Of a stretch of 5,598 nucleotides of DNA, positions 1 through 5,362 are shown piece after piece. Position numbers and translations under genes: made by a program. A model generated the notes under the pieces. It did no database searches. It worked only from the letters and a program-made list of their open reading frames with translations, and had not been told where the DNA came from. Every line of letters begins with the position of its first letter. The first letter of the stretch is position 1. This DNA is from Omnitrophica bacterium RIFOXYB12_FULL_50_7 (GTDB taxonomy: Bacteria > Omnitrophota > Omnitrophia > Omnitrophales > Aquincolibacteriaceae): positions 1-5,598 of the forward strand of contig MHFU01000100.1 of NCBI GenBank assembly GCA_001804345.1, in the 5' to 3' direction.

Positions 1-1
1 A

Positions 2-427
2 AGAGGGTTTACCATGGTTGAGCTTTTAATAACCATTATCATCCTGGCCGTTCTTGCCGCGATCGCGATCCCCGGTTTTTCAAGAACGAGATTGAAAAAC
101 GATGCGAGCCAGGCGGTGACTTATCTTAGGGCCATCCGGCTTGCCGAAAAGATGCATTTCGCGAAAAACGGGGTTTACCTGGCGTGTGCCAATAACGCGT
201 TCATCCAAGCCGATCTAGAGACCGAGATTGCGGGGAGCCCGTATACTTTTGTGGTTACTCTTGTGGCGAATGTTCCGGTTCCTGCCACAGCCACTGCGCC
301 TGCGGGGACTAAGCCTGGTTTTACGATAACGGCCACAAGAGGGGCTGCGAATAATACGATCACTCTCGACCAGGACGGTGTTTTTGCCACGAAGGGGAAT
401 CAAGTAATCTATCAACCGGCGGCTTGA
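2..427 (+). CDS. Type IV prepilin / pseudopilin, 5'-truncated by the window edge
   Basis: This is a secreted fibre subunit of the type IV pilus or type II secretion (pseudopilus) class, processed at the inner membrane by prepilin peptidase. The frame is open from base 2 and reads R-G-F-T-M-V-E-L-L, so the ATG at 14 is internal: the prepilin peptidase site is G^F (Gly at 5-7, Phe at 8-10), and the basic leader plus start codon lie upstream of the window. The mature protein would begin FTMVELLITI and be about 139 residues. It has the conserved Glu at mature position 5 and a hydrophobic N-terminal helix of about 20 residues ending in IPGF. The globular part is rich in Ala, Thr and Val and contains one Cys, so no disulfide loop within the subunit is possible. 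The stop is TGA at 425-427. The prepilin class is secure. Whether it is a major pilin, a minor pilin or a secretion pseudopilin cannot be decided from this sequence. Confidence 0.9.
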   Translation, partial: RGFTMVELLITIIILAVLAAIAIPGFSRTRLKNDASQAVTYLRAIRLAEKMHFAKNGVYLACANNAFIQADLETEIAGSPYTFVVTLVANVPVPATATAPAGTKPGFTITATRGAANNTITLDQDGVFATKGNQVIYQPAA

Positions 428-527
428 GCAGCCGCTCCAACGCAGTGCTGGCCGCAGAGTTTTTTGAAGCAAGTATGTTGTGCGTTGCTCCAGTTTCCTT
501 GGGAGACGCGTTCCTTTTTTGCCACTT

Positions 528-553
528 GTAGGTCACATTTAAATGTGACCTAC
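528..553. repeat. Perfect 26-bp palindrome between the pilin and S74 genes
   Basis: The half-site GTAGGTCACATTT (528-540) is followed with no spacer by its exact reverse complement (541-553). There are no mismatches, and the centre is TTTAAA flanked by TCACA and TGTGA. It is not a classical terminator, because it is followed by GGGGAGG instead of a T-run. The options are a dimeric-regulator operator upstream of the S74 gene (70-odd bp before its start), a cruciform-forming site, or a miniature repeat. The TCACA/TGTGA half-sites are in the opposite order from a CRP-type site. Function is unknown. Confidence 0.85.
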
Positions 554-614
554 GGGGAGGTGCGAATGGGGCAGCGCATTTTGTATTTACTCATAAACAC
601 ACAACCCATTGAAT

Positions 615-620
615 GAGGTG
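615..620 (+). promoter_or_regulatory. Ribosome binding site that decides the S74 gene start
   Basis: GAGGTG at 615-620 lies just before ATG 625, with 6 nt between GAGG and the start codon. It overlaps the alternative upstream ATG at 613, which itself has no Shine-Dalgarno-like sequence before it. Starting at 625 also gives a cleaner signal peptide (MFKKNILGG...). Translation is therefore placed at 625. Confidence 0.7.
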
Positions 621-624
621 GAAA

Positions 625-1425
625 ATGTTTAAAAAAAATATTTTAGGCGGTGTCATTCTTTCGCTATTCATGTTTGCATCCAGCGCTTACGCCGGGAGAG
701 TGGATTTAACCACCTACTACCCCGCGCCGTTTGGCGAGTATACGAATTTGTGGACGCAAGAGCTGCATTTTGAAGATACGGGAGGCACTCCAACTGGATT
801 GATAAACTTCGATTATGTTATTCCGCGTGTTTACGATGGCAGATTGCGTATCACCGCCGGCTTTGACGATCTCAATAATAATAGTCAAGGAGCAAGCATT
901 GATCTGCATGGGAATAACAACACCGGAAGACTGGATTTGGTTGCGGGGAGGGGGTCGAACATTGTGTTCCATACAAGTCCTGCGGCGGCGGTAGCTCAAG
1001 AGGTGATGAGTATCAATAGCAATGGTTTTGTCGCCGTTGGGACAGGCGGGCCTTCAGAGAAGCTGAGTATTTTTGCCGGAAATGGTTGGGTGGATGCTGC
1101 CCATTCCTGGAGAGTAGCTTCGGACGCGCGTCTTAAAAAGAACGTCACAACGCTGAACGGATCTTTGGAAAAAGTGCTCGCGGTGCGCGGTGTGCGATTC
1201 GATCTGATAGCGGATAAAGAAGTCAATCCGGGGGAAGGAAAACACATCGGTTTTATCGCGCAAGAGCTGGAGAAAGAATTCCCGGAGGTGGTCGCTACGG
1301 ACAAGGAGGGCATGAAATCTGTCGCCTATGATAAGATGACGGCGGTTTTGGTGGAAGCGGTGAAGGAACAACAAAAAGAGATCGATCTTCTGAAAGAAGA
1401 GATCGCCGAATTGAAAAAGCGATAG
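625..1425 (+). CDS. Secreted protein with C-terminal Peptidase_S74 chaperone domain
   Basis: The protein has 266 residues from ATG 625 (270 if ATG 613 is used). Residues 1-23 form a signal peptide: Lys-Lys, a hydrophobic core, then S-A-Y-A with cleavage probably after Ala23. Mature residues 24-40 contain the segment TTYYPAPFGEY, which I recall from secreted proteins of uncultured lineages but cannot verify here. The middle (about 45-160) is Gly/Asn/Asp-rich with short beta-like stretches, as in fibre or adhesin proteins. From Ser166 the motif S-D-A-R-L-K-K-N-V opens an S74 domain, the endosialidase tailspike intramolecular chaperone. Ser166 and Lys171 match the family's self-cleavage dyad, and GFIAQELEKEFPEVV and SVAYDKMTAVLVEAVKEQQ are typical of it. 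The end (about 245-266) is a charged heptad-like coiled coil. In this family the C-terminal part trimerises the fibre and then cuts itself off before the Ser. Its substrate or surface role is unknown. It follows the pilin gene by nearly 200 nt, so co-transcription is uncertain. Confidence 0.85.
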   Translation: MFKKNILGGVILSLFMFASSAYAGRVDLTTYYPAPFGEYTNLWTQELHFEDTGGTPTGLINFDYVIPRVYDGRLRITAGFDDLNNNSQGASIDLHGNNNTGRLDLVAGRGSNIVFHTSPAAAVAQEVMSINSNGFVAVGTGGPSEKLSIFAGNGWVDAAHSWRVASDARLKKNVTTLNGSLEKVLAVRGVRFDLIADKEVNPGEGKHIGFIAQELEKEFPEVVATDKEGMKSVAYDKMTAVLVEAVKEQQKEIDLLKEEIAELKKR

Positions 1426-1523
1426 GGCGATCCGAGGTTTGCGCCAGTTCCGATTTTAATTTTTGAAAAGTAGGGAATTAGGACAGGCCGTGAGTTCCAT
1501 TCATTTTTGTTCTTTTGAGTTTA

Positions 1524-1552
1524 TTGACATTCCCAAAGCGCTTTTGTATGAT
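1524..1552 (+). promoter_or_regulatory. Sigma-70-type promoter for the guaB-guaA genes
   Basis: TTGACA at 1524-1529 matches the -35 consensus exactly. After a 17-nt spacer, TATGAT at 1547-1552 matches the -10 consensus in 5 of 6 positions. Transcription would start near 1559, giving a leader of about 120 nt before ATG 1678. It is the best promoter I can see in the window and points directly at guaB. Confidence 0.75.
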
Positions 1553-1618
1553 ACCGCAAATGGGACAGTCAACCGTTCAACTTACACACATTTTTGATCG
1601 AAAATCTCCTCCAAAACT

Positions 1619-1647
1619 GGGACAGGCAGTAAGTGAATGCCTGTCCC
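1619..1647. repeat. GGGACAGGCA / TGCCTGTCCC hairpin in the guaB leader
   Basis: GGGACAGGCA (1619-1628) and its exact complement TGCCTGTCCC (1638-1647) form a 10-bp stem with a 9-nt loop. Related GGACAG words in direct orientation occur at 1481-1486 and 1562-1568. The sequence resembles, from memory, REP-type palindromes linked to RAYT (TnpA-REP) transposases. It also falls inside the predicted transcript leader, so it would form in the RNA about 20 nt before the guaB ribosome binding site. Only about two T residues follow the stem before TAATT, so it is a poor intrinsic terminator. Confidence 0.7.
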
Positions 1648-1677
1648 CTTTAATTAAATTAACCGAAGGAGCTTCCT

Positions 1678-2838
1678 ATGTCAGTTTTTATCGGACGAGA
1701 TCGTAAAGCACGCAGGGCCTATGGTTTTGACGAGATCGCTTTAGTGCCCGGAGACAAGACCATCAATCCGGAGGAGGTTGATATCAAGATGCCCCTCGGA
1801 AAGATGACGCTTGAGATCCCTTTTCTGGCCTCGGCCATGGACGGCGTCGTGGATCCGGCCTTTGCCAAGGCGATGGGGAAGCTGGGGGGGCTTGCCGTGC
1901 TGAACCTGGAAGGGATCTACACCCGCTATGAGGATTACAAGTCGATTCTGGAGGAGATCGCGAAATCCACTCCTGAAAAGGCGACTCAGCTTGTGCAAAA
2001 ACTTTACGTGAAGCCGATCAGTGAAAAATTGATCGCCAAACGTGTGAGAGAGATCAAAAAAGCCGGAGTGCTCTGCGCCGTGAGCGCAATCCCTCAGAGG
2101 GCTGAACGGTTTGGCAAGATCGCCGAAGAAGCCGGCGCAGATGTTTTTGTGGTGCAGTCGACTGTCACCACGGTACGCCATATCGCGAAAGCGTATCATG
2201 TTGTGGACTTTGGGAAGCTTTGCAAGAAGATGAAGATCCCCGTGATCCTCGGTAATTGCGTCACTTACAAAGTCGCGCTGGAACTGGCCGAGACTGGTTG
2301 CGCGGGACTGCTCGTGGGGATTGGTCCCGGTTCGGCCTGTACGACTCGCGGGGTCCTCGGGATCGGGGTGCCCCAGGTGACCGCGATCGCGGATTGCGCG
2401 GCCGCGCGCGAGTTTTATCACAAAAAAACAGGCAAATACGTTTCGATCATCGCGGATGGCGGGATGTCCACCGGCGGTGATATTTGCAAATCCATCGCAA
2501 GCGGCGCGGACGGCGTGATGGTCGGTTCAGCATTTGCTCGCACCAAAGAAGCGCCCGGCCGAGGATTCCATTGGGGTATGGCGACGCCCCACGCGAATCT
2601 TCCGCGGGGGACGAGAATTCATGTCGGTACGACGGGGACTTTGGAAGAGATCCTTTTTGGCCCCGCGCATCTGGATGACGGAACACAGAATCTTGTCGGG
2701 GCGCTCCGCACTTCCATGGGGAACGTTGGCGCTGCCAGCATCCGCGAGATGCAGATGACCGAGATCGTGATCGCTCCGGCCATCAAGACCGAAGGCAAGC
2801 TCTTTCAAACCGCGCAGAAATTAGGAATGTGTAAATAA
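1678..2838 (+). CDS. guaB3: IMP dehydrogenase, GuaB3-type (no CBS domains)
   Basis: IMP dehydrogenase oxidises IMP to XMP with NAD+, the committed cytosolic step to guanine nucleotides. This 386-residue protein is a single TIM-barrel: there is no ~120-residue CBS (Bateman) insert as in canonical ~490-residue GuaB. The catalytic loop GIGPGSACTTRGVLGIGVPQ places the nucleophile at Cys221. Asp260-Gly-Gly (IADGGMSTGGD) and GVMVGSAFA (about 279-287) match the phosphate-binding segments. The N-terminal FDEIALVPGD and LASAMDGVVDP correspond to the barrel entry and the cofactor side. Length and layout fit the GuaB3 family known from cyanobacteria and actinobacteria. The start is supported by AAGGAG (1666-1671) with 6-nt spacing. 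It is followed by guaA after 81 nt. Without CBS domains, allosteric control by ATP/GTP through that module would be absent. A GMP reductase-like activity is the main alternative, but it is less likely next to guaA. Confidence 0.88.
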   Translation: MSVFIGRDRKARRAYGFDEIALVPGDKTINPEEVDIKMPLGKMTLEIPFLASAMDGVVDPAFAKAMGKLGGLAVLNLEGIYTRYEDYKSILEEIAKSTPEKATQLVQKLYVKPISEKLIAKRVREIKKAGVLCAVSAIPQRAERFGKIAEEAGADVFVVQSTVTTVRHIAKAYHVVDFGKLCKKMKIPVILGNCVTYKVALELAETGCAGLLVGIGPGSACTTRGVLGIGVPQVTAIADCAAAREFYHKKTGKYVSIIADGGMSTGGDICKSIASGADGVMVGSAFARTKEAPGRGFHWGMATPHANLPRGTRIHVGTTGTLEEILFGPAHLDDGTQNLVGALRTSMGNVGAASIREMQMTEIVIAPAIKTEGKLFQTAQKLGMCK

Positions 2839-2909
2839 CGCGCAACGGGCAACGCTCAACGTACAACGAAAATCTTTTACGTTGCGCTTTGCGCGTTGTG
2901 CGTTGTACG
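2839..2909. repeat. Heptamer-built inverted repeat between guaB and guaA
   Basis: The repeat begins directly after the guaB stop codon. The left arm 2839-2868 is made of NNCAACG units: CGCGCAACG, GGCAACG, CTCAACG, TACAACG. The right arm 2880-2909 is made of CGTTGNN units: CGTTGCG, CTTTGCG (diverged), CGTTGTG, CGTTGTA, CG. The 30-nt arms match at 21 positions plus three G-T pairs around an 11-nt loop. An alternative perfect 9-bp pairing is possible between CGTACAACG (2860-2868) and CGTTGTACG (2901-2909). The right arm ends on the guaA ribosome binding site. A related copy lies after guaA (4466-4554). Confidence 0.85.
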
Positions 2910-2913
2910 AGGA
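2909..2913 (+). promoter_or_regulatory. Ribosome binding site that fixes the guaA start at 2920
   Basis: GAGGA sits 6 nt before ATG 2920, and the protein then begins MEENIVVLDFGSQYTQ as GMP synthases do. The in-frame TTG at 2896 would add eight residues encoded by the inverted repeat and has no Shine-Dalgarno sequence, so it is rejected. GATTTTC (2912-2918), overlapping this site, is complementary to GAAAATC (2868-2874) in the repeat loop, so the site could be partly masked in the RNA. Confidence 0.75.
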
Positions 2914-2919
2914 TTTTCT

Positions 2920-4461
2920 ATGGAAGAAAACATTGTCGTTCTGGATTTTGGATCGCAGTACACGCAGCTGATCGCCCGGCGCGTGCGGGAGGCGAAGGTT
3001 TTCTCGAAGGTCCTTCCGTTCAATGCACCGCTTGAGAAGGTTCTTGCCGAGAAGCCCACGGGCATTATTCTTTCCGGTTCTCCGGCCAATGTTTACGCCA
3101 AAGGTTCGCCGATCCCGGATGAGCGGCTTCTGCTCTGCGGGGTTCCGATCCTCGGCATTTGTTACGGGATGCAGGTCACGGCGCACCTTTTCGGCGGTCG
3201 TGTCCACAAGTCCCATAAGCGAGAATACGGTTTCTCCGAGCTTCACATCGACAAGTGCCAAAGCCCGCTTTTTATGGGACTTCCGAAGCGTCTGACCTGC
3301 TGGATGAGTCATGGGGACAAACTGGAGCGTCTTCCCAAAGGGTTTGAACGGCTTGCGCATACGGAGAACGCGCCGTTTGCGGCGATGGGCGATCTCAGGC
3401 GGAAGATCTATTGTATCCAGTTCCATGCCGAGGTGGCACATACGCCGCTTGGTGCCAAAATCCTTGAGAACTTTCTTTCCCGAGTTTGCGGCTGTCGCAG
3501 AACCTGGACGCCGGAGTCCTTTATCACCGAAAGTATCCGGCATATCCGCCGGCAAGTGGGCCGCGACCGCGTGGTGCTCGGGCTTTCCGGGGGTGTCGAT
3601 TCCTCGGTGGCGGCGGTACTTCTTCATAGGGCCATCGGTAAAAAACTCAACTGCATCTTTGTGGATAACGGGCTTCTCAGGCTCGGTGAGGCTCTGAAAG
3701 TCGAGAAGACTTTTCGCGGGCATTTCAAAATGAACCTTAAAGTCGTGGATTCCGAAAAGATCTTTTTGTCGCGTCTCAAAGGTGTGATCGATCCTGAAAA
3801 AAAACGCAAGATTATCGGGAAGGCTTTTATCGATGTGTTCACAAGTGAGGCCCGGAAACTCGGGAAGGTGCCCTTCCTCGCGCAGGGGACGCTTTATCCG
3901 GACGTGATCGAATCGGTCTCTTATCACGGCGGGCCCACGAGTGTGATCAAAAGTCATCACAATGTCGGCGGGCTTCCGAAAGATATGAAATTCAAATTGG
4001 TCGAGCCGCTCAAGGAGCTTTTCAAGGATGAGGTTCGCGCGGTGGGGCGCGCGCTTGGAATCGATAAGGACATCGTCGGGCGTCAGCCTTTCCCGGGGCC
4101 GGGACTAGCGGTGCGTATTCTCGGAGAAGTGAATAAAAAACGCTGCGATCTTCTGCGCCAGGCGGACTGGATCGTGATTGATGAGATCAAAAAGGCGGGT
4201 TTTTATGACAAGGTCTGGCAGTCGTTTGCCGTGCTGCTCCCGGTCCAGAGTGTCGGCGTGATGGGGGATGAACGTACGTATGAGAACGCGGTGGCGGTGC
4301 GCGCCGTGACTTCCCAGGATGGCATGACCGCGGATTGGGCGAAGCTTCCTCCCGAGCTCTTGGGCCGTATCTCCAACCGCATCATCAATGAAGTTCGCGG
4401 TATCAACCGCGTTTGTTACGATATCTCCTCGAAGCCCCCGGCCACCATTGAGTGGGAATAA
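2920..4461 (+). CDS. guaA: GMP synthase (glutamine-hydrolysing)
   Basis: GMP synthase converts XMP, ATP and glutamine to GMP in the cytosol. At 513 residues it has the usual family length. Residues about 1-190 form the class I glutamine amidotransferase domain: VVLDFGSQYTQLIARRVRE at the N-terminus, nucleophile Cys81 in GICYGMQ, and the His169/Glu171 pair in QFHAEV. The family usually has QFHPEV, so the Pro is replaced by Ala, a mild change that leaves the triad intact. Residues about 200-390 form the ATP pyrophosphatase domain, with the PP-loop SGGVDSS at 223-229, FVDNGLLR at 247-254 and QGTLYPDVIES at 322-332. SHHNVGGLP (345-353) and GRQPFPGPGLAVRI (387-400) lead into the dimerisation domain, which ends in the conserved KPPATIEWE. 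It follows the IMP dehydrogenase gene, and together they form the two-step IMP-to-GMP route, probably on one transcript. Nothing looks truncated or broken. Confidence 0.98.
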   Translation: MEENIVVLDFGSQYTQLIARRVREAKVFSKVLPFNAPLEKVLAEKPTGIILSGSPANVYAKGSPIPDERLLLCGVPILGICYGMQVTAHLFGGRVHKSHKREYGFSELHIDKCQSPLFMGLPKRLTCWMSHGDKLERLPKGFERLAHTENAPFAAMGDLRRKIYCIQFHAEVAHTPLGAKILENFLSRVCGCRRTWTPESFITESIRHIRRQVGRDRVVLGLSGGVDSSVAAVLLHRAIGKKLNCIFVDNGLLRLGEALKVEKTFRGHFKMNLKVVDSEKIFLSRLKGVIDPEKKRKIIGKAFIDVFTSEARKLGKVPFLAQGTLYPDVIESVSYHGGPTSVIKSHHNVGGLPKDMKFKLVEPLKELFKDEVRAVGRALGIDKDIVGRQPFPGPGLAVRILGEVNKKRCDLLRQADWIVIDEIKKAGFYDKVWQSFAVLLPVQSVGVMGDERTYENAVAVRAVTSQDGMTADWAKLPPELLGRISNRIINEVRGINRVCYDISSKPPATIEWE

Positions 4462-4465
4462 ATGT

Positions 4466-4554
4466 CGCGCAACGTAATGCGCGCAACGCGCAACGAAAAG
4501 AAGGAAGTCATTTTGAATGATAAGCGTTGTGCGTTGATCGTTGCGCGTTGAGCG
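4466..4554. repeat. Second heptamer-built inverted repeat, after guaA
   Basis: The left arm 4466-4495 contains CGCGCAACG, a diverged TAATGCG, CGCAACG and CGCAACG. The right arm 4525-4554 reads CGTTGTG, CGTTGAT, CGTTGCG, CGTTGAG, CG. The 30-nt arms match at 21 positions around a 29-nt loop. It is the same design as the repeat at 2839-2909 with different variable bases and a longer loop, so it belongs to one dispersed repeat family. It starts 4 nt after the guaA stop codon. It has no T-run after it, so a terminator role would have to be Rho-assisted or purely structural. Confidence 0.82.
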
Positions 4555-4557
4555 AAA

Positions 4558-4593
4558 ATGAGTCACAGCGACTTCGTCCATCTCCGTTGTCGG
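4558..4593 (+). pseudogene. Remnant copy of the first ~12 codons of dnaE
   Basis: From ATG 4558 the frame reads MSHSDFVHLRCR, against MSHSDFVHLHCH at the intact dnaE start (5530). At DNA level 29 of 36 bases agree, including an uninterrupted 20-base match (4564-4583 with 5536-5555). Codon 2 is Ser in both copies but AGT here and TCA there. Codons 10 and 12, the two histidines of the PHP-domain HxH motif, are Arg here. After codon 12 similarity stops, and the frame ends at TGA 4621-4623 after 21 codons. It has no clear ribosome binding site. The best reading is the stump of an older dnaE start left behind when the following segment arrived. A short leader ORF is a less likely alternative. Confidence 0.75.
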
Positions 4594-4665
4594 TTCGCTC
4601 TCCCGTACCGCTTTGCTTCATGAAAAATCTCAGATTGGCAAGATAAAGGGAATCCGGAGACAAGA

Positions 4666-5295
4666 ATGCTGGTTTTTATCGATGAGTCAGGAGACTCGGG
4701 GCTTAAAATAACGGAAGGATCCAGCCGCTATTTTAGTATCGCCCTTGTTGTCTTCGAGGACCGGGAAGAAGCCAATGCCTGCGACCAGAGAATCGAGTTG
4801 CTTGCCAAAGAGATCGGATGGGACGCGGTATCGGAATTTCATTTCAAGAAAAATTCGGACAAAGTGCGGAAGGCCTTTCTCAGCGCAGTTGCTCCCTATG
4901 AGTTTTTTTATTATGGTATCGTGATCAATAAGGATCCCAAGAAACTTTACGGCGAGGGGTTTAAGCACAAACGGTCTTTTTATAAATATGCGTGCAATCT
5001 TTTGTTCGAAAATGCCAAGGAACGGTTGGAGAATGCCATCGTCGTTATCGATGAGAGCGGCAGTCTTGATTTTAAGCAGCAGCTCACGACCTATCTTCGC
5101 AAGAAAATCAACACTGCCGATCGGAGCCATATCAAGAAGATCAAAATGCAGCGCTCTTCAGGGAACCGGTTGCTTCAGTTGGCGGACTACGTGTCGGGAG
5201 TTATTAGCAGGAAGGTGCAGGGGAAGAAAGATTCGGAAGAGTATCATCGCCTGATTGCGCACAGGGAAATATACGTGCAGATTTGGCCGAAATAA
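4666..5295 (+). CDS. DUF3800 domain protein, predicted RNase H-fold nuclease-like
   Basis: The 209-residue protein shows the DUF3800 layout. The N-terminal strand LVFIDESGDSG carries the acidic residues Asp6, Glu7 and Asp10. SEFHFKKNSDKVRKAF (about 56-71) follows, then a second acidic strand VVIDESGS (Asp129, Glu130). The C-terminal QRSSGNRLLQLADYVSGVISRKV has Asp174 in the hallmark L-Q-L-A-D-Y. The family is predicted to have an RNase H-like fold with these acids as metal ligands. Its biochemical role is largely unproven, although members are frequent in accessory DNA. No signal peptide or membrane segment is visible, so it should be cytosolic. GGAG at 4656-4659, 6 nt upstream, supports ATG 4666. 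It stands alone between a dnaE-start remnant and the intact dnaE, which suggests it arrived as cargo. No partner gene (toxin, methylase, transposase) is seen beside it. Confidence 0.85.
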   Translation: MLVFIDESGDSGLKITEGSSRYFSIALVVFEDREEANACDQRIELLAKEIGWDAVSEFHFKKNSDKVRKAFLSAVAPYEFFYYGIVINKDPKKLYGEGFKHKRSFYKYACNLLFENAKERLENAIVVIDESGSLDFKQQLTTYLRKKINTADRSHIKKIKMQRSSGNRLLQLADYVSGVISRKVQGKKDSEEYHRLIAHREIYVQIWPK

Positions 5296-5353
5296 AAAAC
5301 CCGCTTCTATCCCTTGCGGGAACGCGGCGATGAACGCCACAGTTTGAAGCGGG
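5290..5353 (-). terminator. Minus-strand intrinsic-terminator-like structure
   Basis: Read on the minus strand, CCCGCTTC (5353-5346) pairs with GAAGCGGG (5307-5300) in a perfect 8-bp outer stem, followed at once by TTTTTTATTT (5299-5290). Inside the stem are two small hairpins: GGCG/CGCC (5326-5329 with 5335-5338) and TCCC/GGGA (5310-5313 with 5318-5321). On the + strand the same stem is followed by CTCGATT, so it does not look like a terminator for the DUF3800 gene. It overlaps the end of that gene by 6 nt. Confidence 0.5.
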
Positions 5354-5362
5354 CTCGATTCC
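5290..5362 (-). ncRNA. Candidate small structured RNA, antisense to the DUF3800 3' end
   Basis: Upstream of the terminator-like structure, on the minus strand, is an extended -10 motif, TGC then TAATAT (TAATAT at 5374-5369). A weak -35 hexamer, TTCCCA (5397-5392), lies 17 nt before it. Initiation about 7 nt downstream, near 5362, would give an RNA of about 70 nt with a three-way-junction fold ending in a U-tract. It matches no RNA family I can name. The promoter is only 4 of 6 in each hexamer, so this is a hypothesis. Confidence 0.25.

Noticed and set aside
528..553. CRP/FNR-type operator
   Set aside because: The half-sites are in the order TCACA-N6-TGTGA, the opposite of the TGTGA-N6-TCACA layout.
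1426..1470. Intrinsic terminator after the S74 gene
   Set aside because: Only a 4-bp GGCG/CGCC stem can be drawn, and the T-rich stretch starts more than 10 nt after it.
1515..1706. Small + strand open frame of 63 codons running into guaB
   Set aside because: It covers the guaB promoter, leader hairpin and ribosome binding site, starts without a Shine-Dalgarno sequence and shows no protein-like pattern.
1741..2421. Minus-strand open frame (226 codons) inside guaB
   Set aside because: It is fully antisense to the IMP dehydrogenase catalytic core and has an Arg/His/Gly-rich shadow composition with no family motif.
2821..3960. Long minus-strand open frame (379 codons) opposite guaB end and guaA
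   Set aside because: It lies antisense to conserved guaA codons, has an Arg/His/Pro-rich composition without recognisable motifs, and overlaps the inverted repeat. It is a codon-bias shadow of guaA.
2839..4554. CRISPR array formed by the CAACG-type repeats
   Set aside because: The units are 7 nt, adjacent and degenerate, arranged as inverted arms without 25-40 nt unique spacers.
4558..4623. A 21-codon leader peptide gene before the DUF3800 gene
   Set aside because: Its first 12 codons are explained by similarity to the dnaE start, it has no ribosome binding site, and the rest shows no regulatory-peptide pattern such as codon runs.
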